A stretch of DNA of 64,000 nt from Gracilaria domingensis (GCA_022539475.1 VCMS01000309.1:1-64000), one strand, 5' to 3'. Shown: positions 30,121-42,980, counted from the stretch's first letter. The notes: generated by a model from the letters alone, not told the origin. Made by a program: numbers and translations.

Positions 30121-30425
30121 TTATGCCGTCGCGGATGGAATATGCCGCTTCACGCGGATGAAAATACATCATGCAAAACGTGCCGCTTCATGCGGATGCA
30201 ACGACGTTGATACTAACAAGCCGCCCTAGGCGGATGCTACTGAAAATCAGCGATATGTCGCTCTATGCGGACAGTCACTGTCTGAGTAGACGAGCCGCGA
30301 AACGCGGAAGCCACTTACTGCGGAGAAGAAGATGAAGAAGAAAGAAGCCTAGGAAGAAGGAGAAGAAGCCACGATACTGGAAGGAAGATTAAGAAGTTTT
30401 ACCGCTACAGCCGCTTCGGCGGAAA
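30121..30425. repeat. array of GCCGC / GCGGA hairpins spaced about 38 bp
   Basis: Small hairpins with stem GCCGC...GCGG(A) and a variable loop start at about 30,144, 30,182, 30,220, 30,257, 30,294 and 30,411, with a weaker one at 30,125. Typical units are TGCCGCTTCATGCGGATG and GCCGCCCTAGGCGGATG. Spacing is 36-39 bp for five successive units. It lies just after the chromodomain stop and before the antisense coding region of gypsy element A. No protein is evident. Confidence 0.75.
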
Positions 30426-30599
30426 GTTACACCTCTCTTGTGGGCCATTCGCAACAACCCCGAACGAGGTTTTGCCCACTGAGAAGGCGGAGAGCAAGAA
30501 GAAAAGTTTGGGCCAAGCCATCAAGGCTGAAAAAGTTTACCTCTAACTACTGAGTCGACCCTCATCATCGGGGTCTATAACGGACCATGGTAGCCCGCC

Positions 30600-32424
30600 A
30601 GGGATCGCGAGACGGGGAATTACGCGCCGGACGGCCCAGCACCTGGGATACCCCCACTATCGGGAGCCCCGGAGAAGCGCTGTGCCGCTATCGCTTGCAA
30701 TTCCGACTCGTCGGTCACCGTATCGGGAACGGCCACTCCCACGCTTCGAAGGAAGTCGCGAATGACCGCCGCTCGCGGAGTGAGAGAAGAACTGCCGCCC
30801 CCGGCGGATGCTACGTCCTGAGCACACGGGCCGGTCGGAGCGGGAGCCGCTACAGCAGGTGGGACCACAACCACGACGTCGTCGTCGTCGCCCAAAGCTT
30901 CGGGCTCTGGTTCGTCCTCCACGCCCTCTGGGCTTCCCTCATCCATGGGGTTACCTCCCTCGGCAGGGTCATCACCGTCATCGTCGACGTATACGAACCC
31001 ACGCTAGTGCCTTTCCGGGATATGACGCTCCTCTCGGCGGCGACCAGCCGCCTCAGCGGGACCAATTATCTCCCAAATCCATGGGTCAAATATACTAAGT
31101 CGCCGGCATTGACGTTCGGTCCCGGAGAACGGTCCGACTGCCGACGAACCCCGTCGGAAACCTGACTACCAGGCACCTCATTCTAGTCAATCTGGTCAAT
31201 GACGTCCACCAACTCGGTGGCTTCGCGCGCATTGCGGACGGAGTCGAGCACATCCGAGAGGTTCAGAGCTCGGATCGCTCGCCGGATGAGCTCTGGGATG
31301 AACCAAACTCGGTACGAATCAAAGGCCTCGATGAGGAGGAAAGCTGCGACACGGATGGTCCATTCTGTTGTCAGAATGCTCCACAAGCCGCGAGGCGGAT
31401 CGTTCATGAAATACGAGCCTATGTACGTGAGGCAGGGCGGTAACTCCACATGACACTCTCGTGGGACTTCGACCGCAGGCCAGAATGACGGCAGCGGCAG
31501 GTATCGTCCAGTATGGGAGTGACGCGCGATGCGCTCGACCTCCGTGCACTGGTACGGCACCAGCTCCCCGAAGCGGGAACGTCATTTCCTCTCGAATCGG
31601 AGGCCTTCATGAAACTGAGACCGTGCAGGACGGCGAAGGAACCGGAACTCGGCACGAAGAATGGGCCGCGCCCACAGGATCAACTCCTGCTGCGGCTGAA
31701 CGGTGTCCGAGTATCGGTCAATTTCGTCCAACGCGTTGGCTAGATGGTCGACGTAGCCGACCTCGACGAAAGTTCGGTAACGTGCAACGTCATACAGGTA
31801 CTGTGCCGGCAACGGATGTTCGTTCGGAGCTCGGAAGTGTCGCGCGTACCCAATGCGGGCCATCTCATTCCGAGCGAATTGTCTGGTCTCGTTTCGACCC
31901 ACGAACAGACAACTCGGGGTGACCGCAACGCGGGCGATCCAGTCCCATGAACGGGTAACGTCAGCAGGAAGCCCACCAGGGAGTTGACCGTCGACAGCGT
32001 ACGAGTCGACGAGCTCGGTATCCCGAACGGCCTCGGCGTCAAGCCAGGGAGCCTGGGCGAAAAGGAAACTGTGCCGGTGCGGATCCCGGATGCGTAACGC
32101 GCCAGCGGTAGGCCATCCACCCAGCGTAGCTAGCATCTTGGCGTTGAACCAATCCCATACGGGCGCGGGACCAGCCTGAGCTGGAGCATGATCCTGTCCG
32201 GAAGAACCCTGCTGAGAGACAGCCGCCGACTGCGGAAGAGGTACAGACCGGAACGGCGTGTTGGAAACTTGCATGCGTGCCGTCGAGGACGGAGGGCCGT
32301 TCGGTGTGTTGGAAATCGCGGGAGGGCTCGTGATGGCGAGGTTCGCTATTGATACCGGAGGTGTTGGTGGCTCCGAACAGTTCTCGGCAAACCCATCTTG
32401 GAAGATTTCCTTATATACCTCCAT
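30600..32424 (-). other. antisense coding region (aORF) of gypsy element A
   Basis: Antisense to pol and between the chromodomain and the 3' LTR-like segment. The N-terminal piece (32,424-31,582, 280 codons) has 'WDWFNAKMLATLGGW', 'RHSFLFAQAPWLD' and 'PSCLFVGRNETRQFARNEM'. A middle piece has 'ELIRRAIRALNLSDVLD'. The C-terminal part has 'GDLVYFDPW', an acidic stretch and 'RAAVIRDFL'. The last two match the antisense region of element B, and the first two pieces match that of element C. No known domain is recognised. Broken copy. Confidence 0.65.
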
Positions 32425-32499
32425 CGCGAGGCGTATCGAGCCGACGGAGTGGTTGTCTCAGCCTGAGAAGGGGGAGATGTAAAGCAAAAAGCCGTTTGT

Positions 32500-33332
32500 G
32501 AGGATACAGTGAGGTGTTTTTCATAGTTTGTTGATCCGTTACCGGCTTCGACACCTCATGTTAGGAGAGGCTACTGTAGTAGTGGCTATATTTTGGGGTA
32601 TGCCTAGGAAGGGTTGTGTTTCTGCACACGTGTGCTGAGTTGGCCCGATACCGGGTGCGCCGTGGCAAGCCCGCCACGGTTTCGTACGTGTAGGATGTTG
32701 GCCGGCAGCGCTGGATAGTTAGATATTTCTAGTTGATATTTTCAAGTGCCCTATATAGGTGGCGGCACTTGCCACCACCTGACGGGAAGTAAACCTCAAG
32801 GAGGCTTCTGGCTCTGACTTTCTTGCCGCCTGTGAACGGTCTTCGTCTCCAATCGGGCAAGCCGCCGCAATTCCGGGCTAGTCATCCGACCTCTACCACT
32901 GAGGAGTTCTAGACCTTCATCAGGGCACCTTTTGTTGTTTCTTTGTTATTATTTCCGTCATACGGCTCTCGTTTCTCTGCCCTGTTATACAGGTTTTTGC
33001 CCACTAGTATCGGGACTTATTCCCGTTTATCACGAGCTAGTGCTCCGCAGTGCGGCTCGTTTGCTGATCCCCTGTTGCTCCCTACTGTTAGGCTGGATAT
33101 CTCCACTCGCTGTGGCTCGCCGGAACAACCGGATATCTACGCCGATTCTTCCCCTTCACCTCTGACTACACGCTCAGATCGGGACCACCCGGACTTACAC
33201 CCGGCATTGCCCTGGCTCTATCAGAGGGTTCCACTGCTTCATCTACCCCTATAAAGAGCAGATTTCGAACACCCTGTCGGTGCGCTTTCCGCGACGCGGC
33301 TCTTGTTTGCCCATTCGTGGGATTGCACCACA
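32500..33332 (+). repeat. LTR-like segment of gypsy element A
   Basis: Shares scattered wording with 45,260-46,124, including CCACCTGA-GG--AAGTAA and the end GCACCACA, and with 34,450-34,500 (GGGAAGTAAAC, GGCTCTAACTTTC). It holds several small hairpins (CCGTGGC...GCCACGG, GGTGGC...GCCACC, CCGCAGTGCGG) and a TATA-like CCTATATAGG at about 32,750. The start of the LTR is not fixed. Confidence 0.4.
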
Positions 33333-33729
33333 TGAATTTAAAATTATTGCTTTTGGACCTCCCTTCAAATTCTAGAATTGCCGTCACAGGGATATTAGTA
33401 TACGCGGCGATGCCGGAGAATGATGACACACATTATGAATAACTGGAGAGGTTGACCCCTTCATGGGTGTACTACATATTAGAAATAGTAGTTATAATGT
33501 GCACAACATAGCCGGTGAGTCACACACGTGTGGGAAATCTGCACCCATTCTTTGGGGGTATTTAGAGATTTATCGTAGAATATCTAATAGCCCTTTTCAA
33601 ATAAAGAGTTTTCGCTTTAGAGCTAAACCGTTGTTTCCAGAGTGTTACCACATTTTGAAATAAGGTTCAAGCTTATAACGTGTACAAGTAAGGCCAAGAA
33701 GGAAGGACACTTCATGTTTTTTGTGTGCC
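33333..33729. other. no gene recognised
   Basis: A short AT-rich stretch between the LTR-like end of element A and the hairpin-rich region of element B. A 66-codon frame at 33,463-33,663 has no recognisable content. Confidence 0.4.
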
Positions 33730-35330
33730 AATTCTGTATGAAAGCCTATCTTTCATACAAAATCGAGTGGTGTGTTCTATAAAAAGAACATTGTGTGCAC
33801 GGTGCGCACAATTCTTTCTTGTTCATGCAGTTAAGTAGCGTCGAATAGCTCTCTTATTTGTTCAAAGCAAGCCAACTATGCGCGACGTACTTTGCTGACT
33901 GTATGAAAATGACTGCTGTCAAACGGCGGATTTAAAACAAACAGAAAAGACGCTAAGCGTCTCGCGTATGCTTTTGGCTGCGCTGCAAAAGCTATGAAAA
34001 AATTAACAAATTGTGATCGGAAGCTGCTTGTTAGCAGCTAAGATCAGTACGACCGTCGTCAGAGATCGCGGTTATGCCGCTCTCGGGTCTTGACATTCTG
34101 CTATGATGGCCACGCAGAAGATGATTACTAGCCAAAACAATTTAAGATTCGCCAGCTATACGCCTTGAATTCACCGCTAATGCGGTGCCTGTGCAAACTT
34201 TAGTAATGCCTTGTATAAGCTTAGCCTTTAAACCGTCGGCTGGGAAGCGCACTGTTGTTTCCTTTCTTGGTTTGAAATAAGCCCATATTTTAACGTTTTG
34301 CTGTATTCTACTTAAACAGCGCGTTGCCGCAAATCGTCTCTTAGTTCAAAAAGAGAGTGATTATTCCTTGTTTAAAAAGGGCTAATGGACCATTCTTACA
34401 GTGGGTCAACCGGCTACACTACTTACCCGGTTGATCGCAACCCCGTTCTGGGGAAGTAAACGGAACAACCGAGTGTTCGGCTCTAACTTTCCACCCTAAG
34501 TGTGTAGTAAACTCCTTGCGGAGAGCTCGTACCTTGTGAAGGGACCGTTATCCGCCTCGCGGCATCTCTAACACCACTACCGCTATTGCGTGTTCATTTT
34601 GTGTGAGTGTTTGTTCTTTTTTGCCCTTGTCATGCAGTTACTGCTACATTGCATACCGGTGCCGACCGTTCTTCGCACGACCAGCCGCCTGGCTTTTTAC
34701 CGCTACTGCGTGTCATCGCCACTCTCGTGAGAGTATTCTACTCGCCATTGTGACGTCGTTACCCACAGTCTCGTGATCTCTACCGCAGGACGCGTCTTCT
34801 TTGTTTTTCGCTCTCTCCTTTTTCGGGAAGGGTTGACTCCGGAGTTACGCCCGGCCTAGCCGTGTCATCCCGTCAGGGCGCTCTACTGCTGTGCAGCTAT
34901 ATAAGACGGAGCTCTGAACCGCCTTTGCGTGTCATCCTCATCGCTGGGTTTTGCGCCACAAGTTGGTCTCCCGACTTAGAAGTCGTGTCGTTCAGCAATC
35001 TGGTTCTCTCATAAATTCCCGGTTTGCTGGTTCGTTCTGTCTCGTGGAGATTCGCTACACAGTGTTATTGGAAAGCGAAACCGACCTGACGCCGTGTCGG
35101 TATCGTTTTCCCCATTTTGGGTTGTTGTTTGGACAAGGTATACTACCGGTGGCACTACCTATTACCGTAGTGTGAGGTTCCCGTCGATACGGTTGTTGTC
35201 ACCCCGTTTGGGTTGTTTAATTTTCCCAGCAAACTGGTCAAACTGCCCTAATTTTGCATACGGCTGTTCCCTTTGGAACGGTTTGTTCGTCCGACTTCTC
35301 GGTTGATTTCACTCGTGTGAGGACGTTACA
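33730..35330. repeat. stem-loop-dense LTR/leader region of gypsy element B
   Basis: About twenty small hairpins in 1.6 kb. Examples are GTATGAAAG/CTTTCATAC at 33,736-33,758, AGACGCT/AGCGTCT at 33,948-33,962, GCTTTTG/CAAAAGC at 33,970-33,992, AGCTGCT/AGCAGCT at 34,022-34,039, CACCGC/GCGGTG at 34,172-34,187, CCCC/GGGG near 34,441, CTCC/GGAG near 34,512 and ACTCTCGTGAGAGT near 34,723. Near the gag start the hairpins take the CCCC...TTGGG form seen in the array at 13,550-15,290. LTR identity rests on position before gag and on short similarities to 32,773-32,820; exact LTR ends were not determined. Confidence 0.55.
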
Positions 35331-35399
35331 CTCATTCGAGGTTAGTTTGGATGGTCGTTCGTTTGTTCCCATCTTTCTGATTTTGTTTCGTCGCAGACG

Positions 35400-36872
35400 A
35401 TGGTCTCTGGCAAACGAACGAGCCCTTCGAAGGCTCTCTCGGTTGGTGCAGAGTTGCCTCCGCGTCCGCGGTGTGTGCCCGAACCCCTTGAGGGAGAAGG
35501 AACGAAACCCGGAAGCCGGAAGCAAGCAAAGAAGTTGTCTGATGCCCCAGTGGGGGGCACTTCATCTACTACTTTGGAGGTCCATGCTCCCGTTGTTGCG
35601 GCTAAAGAGGCACTCTTCGTGGAACTAGAGGCTCAAATACGTACACTTGAGGCCCAGACGGCAGTCATGAGAAGTTCTCATGCTGCCCTCACGACTGAGG
35701 TCGATACACTTCGTTTGAAGGTAGACGCTGCCCTCAACGTAGTTGTTTCTGAAGGTCTACGTATATTACGGAAAGATATCAACGCCCTCTTGGAGGTTCT
35801 TCAAGGATATCCCGCATTCACAGAGGAGGTTGACAGGAAATTCATTCGGATTCTTCGCCGTCTTGAGACGTTGGAAGCCCCCATCCGCGAGGATGATGGC
35901 GCCGCTGCCGCACTTGCGGGAGGTTCTCGTCGGACACGTGACCGAAAGTCCGAGAAGAATCGCCCTAAGAAGAGGAATGTTTACAAATATGACTCGGAAT
36001 CATCACAGTCGTCTGTTGTTTCAAACCGTTCAGAGGGTGCGTCATAGTCGAGCTCGTCAAGTGACGGTGAGCGCCGTGCTCGCTCTACGCGTTCGCGGAG
36101 CTCTACGTCCATCTATGGTGTTGCCAGTACCCGTAAACGGGGTAGGAAGCACTCAGGTTTGAAAGAATTGGAACCGACGAATCTTTTGTTTGAAAGGTTG
36201 CTATCTTACCGGTATTACCGTTTGGAAGATTCTAGTTTGAATAGAACGCCCCATGGCACGGGTGAGGTAAAGAACTGCATCAAGCGCATGTCCTTAACCT
36301 TTCGCAACCAGTTGTTTACTGGTGAGGATCCCATTCTGGTGCTTGACTTTCTTTCACGCTTCGTATCGGAGGCTGACATCCTCGGAATGAGTGAGGGACA
36401 ATCTTATGTCGCACTACCGTATTTTCTACGTGTACAAGCTGAAGATCAGGTCAACTCTGTAAGAGCTTCATTCCAGGCCTCGGAAGGAAGGGTTACCTGC
36501 TGGTCTGAAGCCGTGCAGTATTTGTTGCGCTCGTATGCGACAAACACCTCTATCGAGGAAGCTGTTACCGCGTTGCGGGAGACGAAACAGCGCCCGAAGG
36601 AATCGGAGACCGAGTACTCGGTACGCCTGAATAAGGCACTCCACTTTTGTAGCAACGTTTACTCGTCTAACGAGCGCTGTACACTCTTTATCAACGGATT
36701 GAATCCGGCTATTCGTACTCTGGTTTCCAAGCGACGGGAGGACCGGAAGAACACTACCTATCTGGAGTTAGTGAAGTACGCGAAGGCGGAGGGAGAGGCC
36801 TTGCACAGACGCACCGGATACCGGGTTTCAATCAAGGCGTTGCACCTCGAAGGAGGGTCTTCATCAACTTAA
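35400..36872 (+). other. gag-like region of gypsy element B
   Basis: Begins at ATG 35,400 ('MVSGKRTSPSKALSVGAE') with a predicted coiled coil ('LEAQIRTLEAQTAVM', 'DTLRLKVDAALNVV') and a basic, Ser-rich linker. The second part has capsid-like wording ('FTGEDPILVLDFLSRFVSEA', 'PKESETEYSVRLNKAL', 'LFINGLNPAIRTLV'). It belongs to a broken element. Confidence 0.7.
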
Positions 36873-37092
36873 CTGCTACCGCCGGGCTTTTCTGGCAACG
36901 ATTTGGATAACTTACACCTCATACAGGCGGACGTTGTGTCTATCTGGAGTACGGAGTTGCCTTCTATCATCAGAAGTCTCGTCGATAACGGATGATGCGG
37001 TGCTGTGCGCAAACCATCCCCACGTTCGCGGTCCTCAAGTACCGTATTCAGGAAGTCGTTACCAGTGATCTAGTTGTGTAAACCCGCGAAAA

Positions 37093-38075
37093 ATGAATTT
37101 TCAAGACCCACGGAGTTCCGGAAGACCACCTCTGATCTGCTTCACGTGTTACAACCACGGTCATGCAGCTCCGAACTGCAACCTCAGGATAACGGAAATT
37201 CCCACGGTTGTGGCAAATTGTGAAGCGCTGACCTCCGCCGAACAGGCGTCAGTGCCGGTAACCGCATATCTGCGTGCGAAAGCTGAGTACCCCCGTAGGG
37301 TGTCTGCCGCAGAACTTGCTGCGTTACTGCACTCTAGTTCGACCCGGGTCAATGTTTCACCCGCTCAGGCCGTGGCCGCAACCGCTGCTGCGGGTAGTTC
37401 TGTCGCCGTTCTACAGGAATCTGTGAAGATCACTGCTGCACAGGACGCCACTCCCATTAGAACGGATGGAACTCAGTTAAACTGAGAATGGAAGTCTCCA
37501 ATGGAGAGGCGCGCAAGTTGAGGTCTACGGCGCCTGAGGCGTCACCGCCTCGCTCCCCTGTTAGAATCCTTTCGAGGAAACGGACCGTCTGAGATGTATG
37601 CTTTACCACCATTGGTGTGTTGCGTCGCCCCTGAATGCGGTTCAGGAACAACCGGATCCCGGATCTAGCCATGGTCACGGCCAAGCGAAACTACAAGCTA
37701 TTCGCTGACCTTGACCTGCCTACCCAATATTTGGTGCGTCACTTGTCCATCCTGGATACAGCTGCAGGCCTCAACTTTTTTGTTCAGTCGTTGCTACCAC
37801 TGGAAATCCGTTGTCGAGGTCGTAAAGGATGTGTCATGGACGTGGCAGATGCGAATAATAACCCGTTACAAACGGCTGGAATGGTCTCACTGCTTGTCAG
37901 GATTCGTAACTGCATCGAGCAGGTGGAATTCATCGTCTGCAAGACGCTCGCTGCCCCTGTCATTTTAGGGTGTGTTTTCTGCGACAGATATGTCGAAGCC
38001 ATTCGACCGCGTGCGCGTGAAGTGGAAATGGAAGATGGTTCGGTTGTACCGATTGTTCGTCGCTCATTGCGCTGA
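37093..38075 (+). other. zinc knuckle and aspartic protease region of gypsy element B
   Basis: A CCHC knuckle of the CX2CX4HX4C type (CFTCYNHGHAAPNC) lies at about 37,137-37,178. The region at 37,635-38,075 has a protease-like active-site wording ('LSILDTAAGLNFF') and a later 'VILGCVFCDRY' that fits the flap and C-terminal part of retroelement proteases. Confidence 0.65.
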
Positions 38076-38659
38076 GCGTCCGCTAACCTGGTACCACTAC
38101 CCGCTCCTCTACAGGATTCCTCACCTCCGAAGGAGTCGCCGAAGCTCCACGTAGCGCCTGCAATTTCTATTCCGCTGGGATCCCAGGATTGGGTTGATTT
38201 TACAACTGCTCCGCGTGGTTTGCGCGTTGTTCAACCCTTGAACTCTTTATACGACAAGTATCAGGTCGCGTTGGCTAACGAAGTTGTTCAAATCAACAGC
38301 GAGCACCCTTTTCGTTATGTTGGCCAACTTTGGCAAGAAGCCCCAGTATCTGGTGAAGAACCAAGTAATTGGTACTGTCTTACCGCACCCTAGATCACTG
38401 ATCCCCACAAAGGTGACTGCCGCCGAGATGCTCTGGATTGCTGAAGAACGCAGTGGTGGGCTTCACCCTAAGGAAGGGGAGGGAGACTCGTCGTGCTCAT
38501 TTCGTCGAACCCGTCTCCGACGGTTGAAGACACGAATGACTGGGAAGTTAGGATCGTTCCTACGAGTTATGACAAGGTTGACCATATCAAGGAGTTGGAG
38601 GAATTGAATCTCGGTCATGTACCGGTTTCACAGCGTGGGAAGTGGCGCAACATGTTGTG

Positions 38660-40912
38660 AGAGATTACATCAATGTGGGATGGTTCCCTCGGAGAGGTTT
38701 CAACTATGAAACACCGCATTGACCTCCTGCCGGCGACGAATCTGATTGCTCAGCACCCTTACAGGGCAGGCCCGAAAGCACGGGAAGAGGAAGAGTTTCA
38801 GATCAACAAAATGCTTCGCGCTGGCGTGATAGAACCGACTCAGTCGCCGTGGGCATCTCCAGTTGTACTGGCTCCGAAACCCGATGGTTCCTGGCGCTTT
38901 TGTATCCACTATCGTCGCTTGAACGATGTCACCGTCAAGGACGTGTACCCTATACCTCGTATGCACGAGTATATCGACTGGCTTGGCGATGCTACCGTGT
39001 TCTCTACTTTGGATGAAAACTGGGGTTACTGGCAATTACCAGTTAGACCGGAAGACCGTAAAAAGACCGCGTTCACCTTTCATTGAGAACTACACCGCTT
39101 TAAGCGTATGCCGTTCGGGTTAACGAACGCCCCCGCTACGTTTCAGCGTGCTCTGGACATTTTGTTGGCTCGCTTTAAATGGCCGAGTTGCTTGGTATAC
39201 CTCGATGACATCGTCGTCTTTTCCAACAGTTTGGGCGGTCACCTCGAACATGTTCGCGAGATAATGACCGCTTTGCGGGATGCGGGAATCACTCTCAAGT
39301 TGAGAAAGTGTGAGTTTTTCACTGACTCAGTGAAATATCTCGGCCATGTTATACGTCCAGGACAGCTGCTGATCGAAGAAGCTCGCACGAAGTCCCTCAA
39401 AGAGGCGAAGCACTCCACCACACAGACAGATCTACGCTTCTTTCTGGGACTCTGCGACGTCTATAGAGGGTTCATTTCTCGCTTTGCGAACATCGCGGGA
39501 CCGCTCAACGAACTCCTGAAGAAGGAACAACCGCCGAAATTGGGACCACTTAGCCCCATGCAAGTGGAGGCATTCAACTCTCTTAAAGAGGCTGTTACCA
39601 CGATACCCGTGTTGGCACTACCGAAGAACGAGTTGCAGTACACCGTGGATACGGACGCGAGTGATTTCGAGATTGGCTGCGCACTCTTTCAGACAATGCC
39701 CGAAGGGGAAAGCAAACCAATCGGATATTGGTCACGCACGCTCAATGTGCATACACGCAACTACTCAGTGTCCGAGAAAGAGTGTCTCGCCATGGTCTGG
39801 GCTTTGCAGACGTTACGATTATATATTATGGTTGTACACTTTACCGTCCATACGGATCATTCCGCATTGCGTTGGTTAATGTCAGCCGCGGAACCTTCCG
39901 GACATTTAATGCGTAGGCGTCTTCGGCTTGCAGAATTTGATTATGAAGTTACCTACAAAAATTGTTCGCTTAACGCACAGGCGGATGCTCTTTCAAGTTT
40001 GCGAAAGGAAGGCGAAGCATTACCCGTCGATGACGATGATGAAGATATACCCTGTTTCCTCATTGAGGAGGGTGATGAGAACTATGACATTTTGTCGGAA
40101 GACATTTGTGATGATTTGATCGTCGCAGGCGGTGAAGATCCGGAATCGGGTACATTCGTCCCCATTTCTCCAGAGGAGATGGTGAGAGAACAACAGGCTG
40201 ACACGTTATGTACGAGGATACGCGCCCAGATTAATGGCAGTGCGAAGATCCCCTTTGGGGTAAACTCACAAGACCACCTCGTCAGAGTGGTTCGTTCTAA
40301 CCCACAGAAGATGCTTCTTCACTCCTTACAAGTAAGGGTACTGCACCTCTCGCATCACTCGCGGATGGCTGCCGATCGGGGTGCTAAACGGTTATACACG
40401 ACACTACGTCTGAATTTCTCCTGGCCCGCGTTAGCGTTGGACTGCTACACCACGGTGAACTCGTACACACATTGTGCTCGCGAGCGAGTGAAGCAGCGTC
40501 GCCATGCGAAGAAACTAACGTTATTCCCGCAAGGAAGCCGTTGGAGTTTATTGCCATCGATATACTCGGTGAGTTCTTGCGCACTTCCCGAGGTAATCGG
40601 TTCTTACTTGTCATTACGGACAGATTCTCAATGTTAGTCCAGACAGTTCCGTTAAAGAATATCACAGCACGCAAAGTTGCGGAGGCATTTGTTAGCCACT
40701 GGGCAATGGTCTACGGTCCGCCGGTTAACCTCCTTTCGGATAATGAGCCGCAGCTCACTGCGAAATTCTTCCAGGATATGTGCCGGATACTCGACGTGAA
40801 GAATCTCTTCAAGACGACATATCATCCCCAATGCAATGGCCAAGTCGAACGGTTTACCCCGACAATGCTCTCCGTGTTGCGGGCTAATACTGTTGAACAC
40901 CCAAAGACATGA
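38660..40912 (+). other. reverse transcriptase, RNase H and integrase of gypsy element B
   Basis: RT wording: 'HRIDLLPATNLIAQHPYRAG', 'VIEPTQSPWASPVVL', 'RMPFGLTNAPATFQRALD' and the catalytic 'YLDDIVVFSNS'. RNase H begins with 'YTVDTDASDFEIGCALFQ' and includes 'FTVHTDHSALRWLM'. The integrase zinc finger (HX3-4H...CX2C type) lies at about 40,340-40,500. The catalytic core has 'FIAIDILGEF', 'LLSDNEPQLTAKFFQDM' and 'TTYHPQCNGQVERF'. Order RT-RNase H-integrase is that of Ty3/gypsy elements. Broken copy. Confidence 0.9.
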
Positions 40913-41185
40913 GATCTCTACACGGTAAGTCACTGTGTCGTATGCGTACAATGCGCAGGTTCACAGAATAACTGGGTTGTCACCGTTTGAGCTCGTGGTC
41001 TAACGGACACCCTCGCCAATTGCGGTTCAACCCTCAGCTAAGCTGGATACGTTACCGTCTGTACGGAATCATTACCTGCAATGGAAACAGTGGTTATCCG
41101 CAATGGTACCTGCTGCCAGGTCGTCAATGGCGAAAGCACAACAAGCTTACAAGCAGAGCTTTGACGCCCGCTACCGCCACTGAAG

Positions 41186-42980
41186 GTGGGAGACCTGGAC
41201 TTTGTCAGGAAAGAAAATTATAACTCTGAGAAAGAGAAGCGTCACAAGATTTCACCCATCGCCGATGGTCCATACCGCGTTATCAGCGTGAATCAGGACA
41301 CATTCGTACTGGAAGTTGGTGATGCTCATGAGCGTTTTTCCCGCGATCGCGTTGTACAGGGACCAACCTTTCGTACAGAAGTCGTTTCGGATGCACAGCA
41401 GGAAGCTGGACAGGCAGAAAACCGAGGAACCTCGTCGCAGAACCCTACACGCACTGCGGGTCTCCGTCACCCAACACATGGTCTCGCAGATGTACCGATT
41501 ATATCCTCGCAAACCGAGGTATTGGAACATACACTGCTGGGGAAATCGCGTTTCACGGCGTGCATTACAGCGTCAACAGACGTGATGACTGCCCTGCATA
41601 GCGCTCCACCTAAGGAGGGGAAGGGCAGATCAAGCGTTGTCGCAGAGAGTGATTCACCGGTGTCGCTACCGTCGGAGCACCGTGGTACACAGAAAAGTAG
41701 TGAAAAAGATACAGAGTGGCCTCAGGACACCGTCGAAGACGCAGATGCTTCGGACACCACTGTCAGTGGGAAGGATCTCCCGTTGCCGCTTATGGAAGTC
41801 GCGAAGGACGCGCAGCAGTCGGCCGCTGTCGCGCAGAACTCTGCGGAGGATATACAACCTTCCGCTAAGGATCGCGACCTTTCAGAAGAACACCGCACGT
41901 AACGAACGCACTCGATGCTGTCCCAAGATACTGGTAATACTAACCCATACAGAGAATTGTCGCAGGAACACGCGCCCACCGTCGCACGGACGCACAACGC
42001 GGAGCATGCTCTTTTTCGCGAAGTTCCATCGGCAAGGCCGGAAGGTGATCAAGAACACCGTACTTCTCGGCAGAGCAAGGCTACAGAAAAGATGAATACT
42101 GTACCACGGAGTACTACGGATGCACAGTCGCCCCAAACTGTCGCTGACTACCGCCGCACACCGCCTTTGCAGACGCGCACAAAGGAAGTCACGGCTGATC
42201 TTGGTACTAACGACGACAGAGCAGGAGAGATAGAAGACGGTGGCTGAAGCGAAGATCAAGCACCCCGGTTGCCGTAGTGGTGCAGTAGACCGTTGCACCC
42301 AACCGTGGGGAAGTCGCAAATCGCATTTCATGACGTTTTGCGAAGTAATGACGGCACACCCTTCGTTGGAGATACGGATTACGGCCCTGATTTAGGGATA
42401 CCGCACACTGCAACCGCAGGAGCGCTTGTGTACTAAAAATCGAGTGGCGCGCAGCGCGCGCCACACAGTGGGCCAATCATAGCGCGTGGCACCACCACCG
42501 CGAAACGTCGCTTGCGGTTGTGAACAATCCGCCTCCGCGTCCGATTTAACCTTCAGGATCGGGAAGCACCGCAGGAACTAGCCGTTCGCAGACCCGCCGA
42601 AGCGGCGAAGCTGATTTAGAAAGCGCAGAAACGGGAAGCGAACACTCAGCAGAGGACAAGTCTACCGCCAAGGGCGTCAGGAGAAACGCACAGCACCGCT
42701 ATTGACGATGGTACGGTATCGCCGCGGCGCGCTGACGACCCTTCGCAGAAAGAGCTCGAGCGGGGCGTATACTCGAAAGAGTTCGTCGTCGATCACATCG
42801 TGGGGCACAGTGGGAACCCAAAGGGGAGTGTTCAGTACCAGGCACGCTGGTATGGCTATCCGCCTTCGCGGGATTCAGATGAGCCCGTGGAGCACCTACC
42901 CCGATCGAAGATCGTGCAGTACTACCGTCGCACTAACACGGCGTTGCCGGTTAACCTATACCAGGCAATGGTCGGTTAAC
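41186..42980 (+). other. integrase C-terminal region and chromodomain of gypsy element B
   Basis: Starts with a GPY/F-like module ('ISPIADGPYRVISVNQDTFV') and a long charged linker, and ends with a chromodomain-like unit at about 42,770-42,980 ('KEFVVDHIVGHSG', 'ARWYGYPPSRDSDEPVEHLP', 'QYYRRTNT') that matches element A. Broken copy. Confidence 0.7.

Larger units (their letters stand above)
29190..33332 (+). mobile_element. Ty3/gypsy chromovirus-like element A, 3' part only (fossil)
   Basis: The part from the end of integrase to the 3' LTR-like region survives. In order: an integrase-tail and chromodomain frame (29,191-30,102), a hairpin array (30,121-30,425), a purine-rich stretch (30,320-30,540), an antisense coding region (32,424-30,600, minus strand) and an LTR-like segment (about 32,500-33,332). 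gag, protease and RT are absent, and the 5' side is cut by the Plavaka-like copy B. Broken, with several breaks in the antisense region. Confidence 0.7.
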
